Source: Cercis canadensis
Lineage: Eukaryota; Streptophyta; Magnoliopsida; Fabales; Fabaceae
Direction: 5' to 3'
Assembly (NCBI GenBank): GCA_003255065.1
Contig: QAOA01005727.1
Location: forward strand, 62,001-126,000
DNA: 64,000 bases
Position numbers and translations under genes: made by a program. Positions 60,334-64,000 of the stretch are shown here, one piece after another. Under the pieces are notes generated by a model. The model made no database searches. It was not told where the DNA came from and was given only the letters and a program-made list of their open reading frames with translations. Each line of letters starts with the position of its first letter. Positions within the stretch are counted from its first letter, which is position 1.

Positions 60334-62330
60334 TATTTGGTATGACACATTTTAGAAAATGACTAGGCGAAATTCAAGGGAAACAAAGAAAAGGAACAGA
60401 GGGTGACTAGGACAAGAAGAGATAGGCGACAAATGGAGAGAAAGTAACAAACCAAACCGGCACCATTTTGAAAGGGTCCATTGAATTTTAACTGGTGCAA
60501 CTTCTGTCATGGTCCCCCCAATACGATCAATTCAAACAGTATATGGGAAAGGATTTATGAAAAGGGTGCTAATGCAATTAAAAGCTTAGCACAATAGAGT
60601 TGTAGTGTAGGAGACTGGTAGTTGGTTGAGATTTGAGAACACAGCACAAGTGACAGTGATCTGCCAGCCCCCAAAAGACTTGGGTAAATGGAATATCTCT
60701 CACTGATCACATGCCAATGAGAATGCGATGGCAAGTCAAGGATACGCCCTTTGTTGGATGATATGAGATTGCTTCGACGCCACTTCTCCCACCGCTGGAG
60801 GCCGGATCCTCTGTGGACGCCAAGTCACGGCTTTCTCGTTTAAGTTTCCAACGAATTCCAAGTCACATTCATATGTAATTTTTTCCCCCAAATCACACCA
60901 AGCACTTATAAGATCACATTTAAGAAATCAAAAGACAAGAATATTTTCAAGGAAATGAATGAATGGGTAGACTGGTAGATAAGTAGAAAAAAAATATAGT
61001 AATATTGATATCATTTTCAAAATTTATGAATTTAGCATTCAAACTCAAAATTATAATCAAAGGTGAAAAATAAAAATGAAAGATATAAAATTTTACAATA
61101 AATGAGGATCTCATTAGTTGGAATAAAAAGGGAGCTTTTAATTGAGAATCAATCAACCTCCATCGATTTTTATCAATTGCTTGATTTACTCAATCAATTC
61201 CACAATTTGTGGCATATAAACATAGTTGTAATAATCTTTTTTTTTTTTTTTATTATTGTTCAAGATAGGAAAATTAGTTTATTTATATAACATTTAAAAT
61301 ATTTTAGTTATCAAAACAACTTGTAGTTAAATAGTATTGTTGTCGTTCTCAGGATTTGTAAATTTTATTTTTGATTATATGTTTGAATTTAAAATTATAG
61401 CCAAAGTATAAAAAAAAAGTATTTTAATTGACTTATATNAAAAAAAAAGTATTTTAGTTGACTTATATGATAAAATGTATTATTTTGTTTATTTAAATAC
61501 ATTATACTCATGTGTAATTTTAGCAGCATTTTTTATTTATTTAGTTGATGTAATTTTTTTAAAAAAATTTGATAGACCTTAATTATAATAAACTTATTAT
61601 GTAAAAAAGAAGAGGAAAAAGCAATGCAAAACTAAAAACATAGTTCATGTGAAATATTTTATTAATGAATTTTTATAATTTTGAACTTAAGCTATTGAAT
61701 AAAAAATTTTAATTTTTCACTGCTGAATCAAGAATTTATTAACAAAATTGAGTTAATTGTTAAAAAATTTATAAGACACTCCAAATATTATTTTTCAGAA
61801 AATATATTAATTGATACTCATCCAACACAAGTGATACAATATACCGGTCGTTGTATAACTTAATTGTCTATCAACGATCCGTCGTATCAACAGTAATCTT
61901 CATTCTTTGGAACGTTCACACAAAAAATTCTTTTAGGACGCTGACGTGGTAATTATGAGGTTATCCACGGGCAAAAATTTCACCAAGTCGGCGAATATGC
62001 TTTTTAGTACAGACTAACTGTAACTGAGACTTGTTTGTTGTCTGTCCAATACGAATATCATGCAAGTGAGATCATTACCAAACTGCACCACACGACCGTT
62101 AGGAAGTCCGTCTCCGTCCACCACCCTGGGTCCACGCCTTACTCGCCAAGACCCAATCAGCAATCCTAGGCTCCTCGCACAGCTGGAGACACGATACATT
62201 CGACTCAGCAGAATATACGGATTCCATGAGAATTTTTCACGTTTATTTTCTCTTCTCCACAGCGTAAGAATTTCTTTCTTTCCTTTACTTTGAATTATTT
62301 TTATTTTATTTCCTTTCTTGAGAGAGTGCC
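60334..62330. other. Intergenic with a gap-flanking duplication
   Basis: AT-rich DNA without a supported gene. At 61411-61438 and 61440-61468 the same 28-base phrase (A-run, GTATTTTA(A/G)TTGACTTATAT) lies on both sides of the N at 61439, another unmerged overlap. The last 300 bases before 62330 become GC-richer and are probably promoter of the pyrophosphatase gene. Confidence 0.5.
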
Positions 62331-62335
62331 TTTAA

Positions 62336-62628
62336 ATGGCAACTAGGAAAGAGAGCGGGAACGCGCCGAGCTCCTTCTCTCCCCCTCCTCTACATAAGTG
62401 CCCTCTACCTTTGCTGTTTGCAGACACAAGCATTCATTTTTCCCTCACCTTTCACCAAGCACCATCTTCCACCTCTTTGTGTGTGTTATCGAGATCTGCG
62501 CTTCTTCTTCAAGCGTTATTCCTACGTTTCCTCTAGGAACAGAGCTTCATCAAGTGCTGGTGAGTTGCCAATTTGCTTTTGAGTCGTAGATCACCGTTTC
62601 GCTAGGGATTTCGTGCTTTCTTTGTTGT

Positions 62629-62661
<33 letters not shown>

Positions 62662-63222
62662 NTTTTTTTTTTTTTTTTTTTACCATTTTTGCTCATGAAT
62701 AGCGATTATTGCGTTTCTTGTTCTTGTTCACTTTGATTGAATGTATTCGATGGTAAAAAGAAAAAACAAATAGGCACATATAGATTTTTCTATATATATT
62801 GATTTCTAAATATCTCTAAAATCTGAAAATGTGAAGAGCTGCTTGAGATATTTTTTCCAAAGGCTAAAGCGATGTATGTTTTACTGTTATGTGACAATCG
62901 ACAGAAACTCTCTTCTGCGAGGATTTTGTACTCGTGATATTTTGAGAGTATTGGATTTGAATCGTCCAGATCTGTGGCCATTTTGGATTTTTCCTGCGGT
63001 TTCTTTCTATTTTCTGTTTCTGTATAAGGCGAGGGTGATGGTAAATTGGTAATGATTGATTTTCTGCTAATATTTTTGAAACGGAAGCGGCTCTAGGTAG
63101 AAACATTTTGGAAACGGAAAATGTGAATGAATTGATAATATTCTTCGTTCAGTTATTCCTGTGTTATAAGAAGCATGGATGATGATGCTCATTGGAGCTG
63201 ATGTTTTTTTCTTTACTATCAG
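62336..63222 (+). other. 5'UTR exon and leader intron of the pyrophosphatase gene
   Basis: A pyrimidine-rich leader ends at GCTG/GTGAGT (62559/62560). The intron runs to an ACTATCAG acceptor (63222) and contains a very long T-run (62631-62681) broken by an N at 62662. Short frames in this exon (from 62336 and 62398) could be upstream ORFs if transcription starts that far up, but this is unproven. Confidence 0.5.
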
Positions 63223-63238
63223 AAGGGTGCCAACCGCG

Positions 63239-63862
63239 ATGACTGAAATCGTGATGGATGTTGAAAGTGTAAGTTGTAACTGCAACCATTCATGTTTGTG
63301 ATGTTGCTTCCGTATGATAGAAAAAGAGACCGTGTGTATATTAAATTTTGATTCTAGAACTCCTGCTGGAGTGTTTCCCAGCGTTCGCACGCCAAATGCT
63401 GTGATTGACTTTTATGATATATGGAATCGTATTTCATGGGGGGGCAGGGTAATTTAGGTATTCATAGAAAGGTCAAATTGGAATTTTTTTTTTGGTTTTT
63501 ATTTTGAAAGATTATAATAGGAAATTTGTGTTCAAATATAGTGACAGCATTGAATTTGATAAAAAATGTGATCGAATTATGGTTATTTTTTCAGCCTGCT
63601 GATATGGCGCCACCCATTGAGACTCCAAACAAGGCTCCCTTCTCCCATCATGCTCCACACCCACCTCTCAATGAGAGGATTCTTTCATCCATGACCAGGA
63701 GATCTGTTGCTGCACACCCTTGGCATGATCTTGAGATAGGTAAGCAATATCATGAAAAACAGTAACATATTAGTTCTTCAACGTGCTTCCTTGTTTGATT
63801 TGCCATGCTGACCATGTTTTCAACACAATGCAGGACCTGGAGCTCCCAAGATCTTCAACTGT
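63239..63862 (+). CDS. Soluble inorganic pyrophosphatase, 5' part (cut by window end)
   Basis: Three coding exons are visible: 63239-63268 ([10 protein letters not shown]), 63595-63739 ([20 protein letters not shown] then [20 protein letters not shown]) and 63834-63862 ([10 protein letters not shown]). The segment LNER...[19 protein letters not shown](I/V)FNCV is the N-terminal signature of plant family I soluble inorganic pyrophosphatases, Mg2+-dependent cytosolic enzymes that hydrolyse PPi to phosphate. The catalytic Asp cluster lies beyond the window. The next exon should begin with V(V)EI; the six bases after the last AG at 63994 do not, so that acceptor is doubtful. Confidence 0.85.
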
Positions 63863-64000
63863 GTAAGCATACTGAATAAAAACTTAGAATAACTGGTTTT
63901 GCATTTTACATGCCTCAATATCATATGCAAACCTAGGCATCCTAATGGTTAGAGCTGGCAAATATTTTGGCTAATGCTGATTCCATCTCTGCAGTATTTA

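Overview
This is a gene-poor, AT-rich plant nuclear window. The genes have many short introns with GT-AG borders and belong to plant families: C2H2 zinc fingers with QALGGH, a type I inositol polyphosphate 5-phosphatase, a WAT1/EamA transporter, a RABE GTPase and an S-domain receptor kinase. The host is almost certainly a eudicot. A woody dicot such as Citrus is my guess from gene content, not something the sequence proves. Runs of one or two Ns (5603, 21096, 31737, 46074-46075, 57038, 61439, 62662) are assembly joins. At three of them (5603, 21096, 61439) the same sequence appears on both sides of the N, which looks like unmerged alleles or unclosed overlaps.

Layout. (1) 1-11000: a tandem array of four intronless ZAT11-like C2H2 repressor genes on the + strand, each with its own duplicated TATA/W-box promoter, separated by MITE-like repeats including a 418 bp fold-back element. 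(2) 11000-23500: about 12 kb with no intact gene. It holds an 89 bp tandem duplication joined to a MITE, a truncated DREB/ERF pseudogene and an allelic-type duplication at a gap. (3) 23560-28901: a complete 10-coding-exon inositol polyphosphate 5-phosphatase gene with a 5'UTR intron. (4) 28902-40700: a nest of transposons. An 835 bp non-autonomous hAT element has a perfect 8 bp target duplication. Next to it lies an 8.67 kb Mutator-like element (MULE) inserted inside a MITE. A related MITE copy at about 19.1 kb shows the empty site. The MULE carries a decayed MuDR-type transposase, two unrecognised accessory ORFs and, on the opposite strand, a decayed plant mobile domain (PMD/MAIN-like) gene. 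(5) 41000-44231: a TDBD (Jas TPL-binding domain) protein gene with an internal repeat array. (6) 45185-47349 (-): a WAT1-related transporter. (7) 52176-55290 (-): a RABE/Rab8 GTPase. (8) 56112-57037 (-): an S-domain receptor kinase fragment cut by a gap and lacking its kinase. (9) 57000-62300: intergenic, with a SINE carrying a 14 bp target duplication. (10) 62330-end: the 5' end of a soluble inorganic pyrophosphatase gene, cut by the window edge.

The cellular genes do not form a pathway; this is ordinary plant gene order. The most distinctive feature is the PMD-bearing MULE nested in a MITE. Exon borders were read by eye from splice signals and reading frame, and were checked by summing coding lengths.
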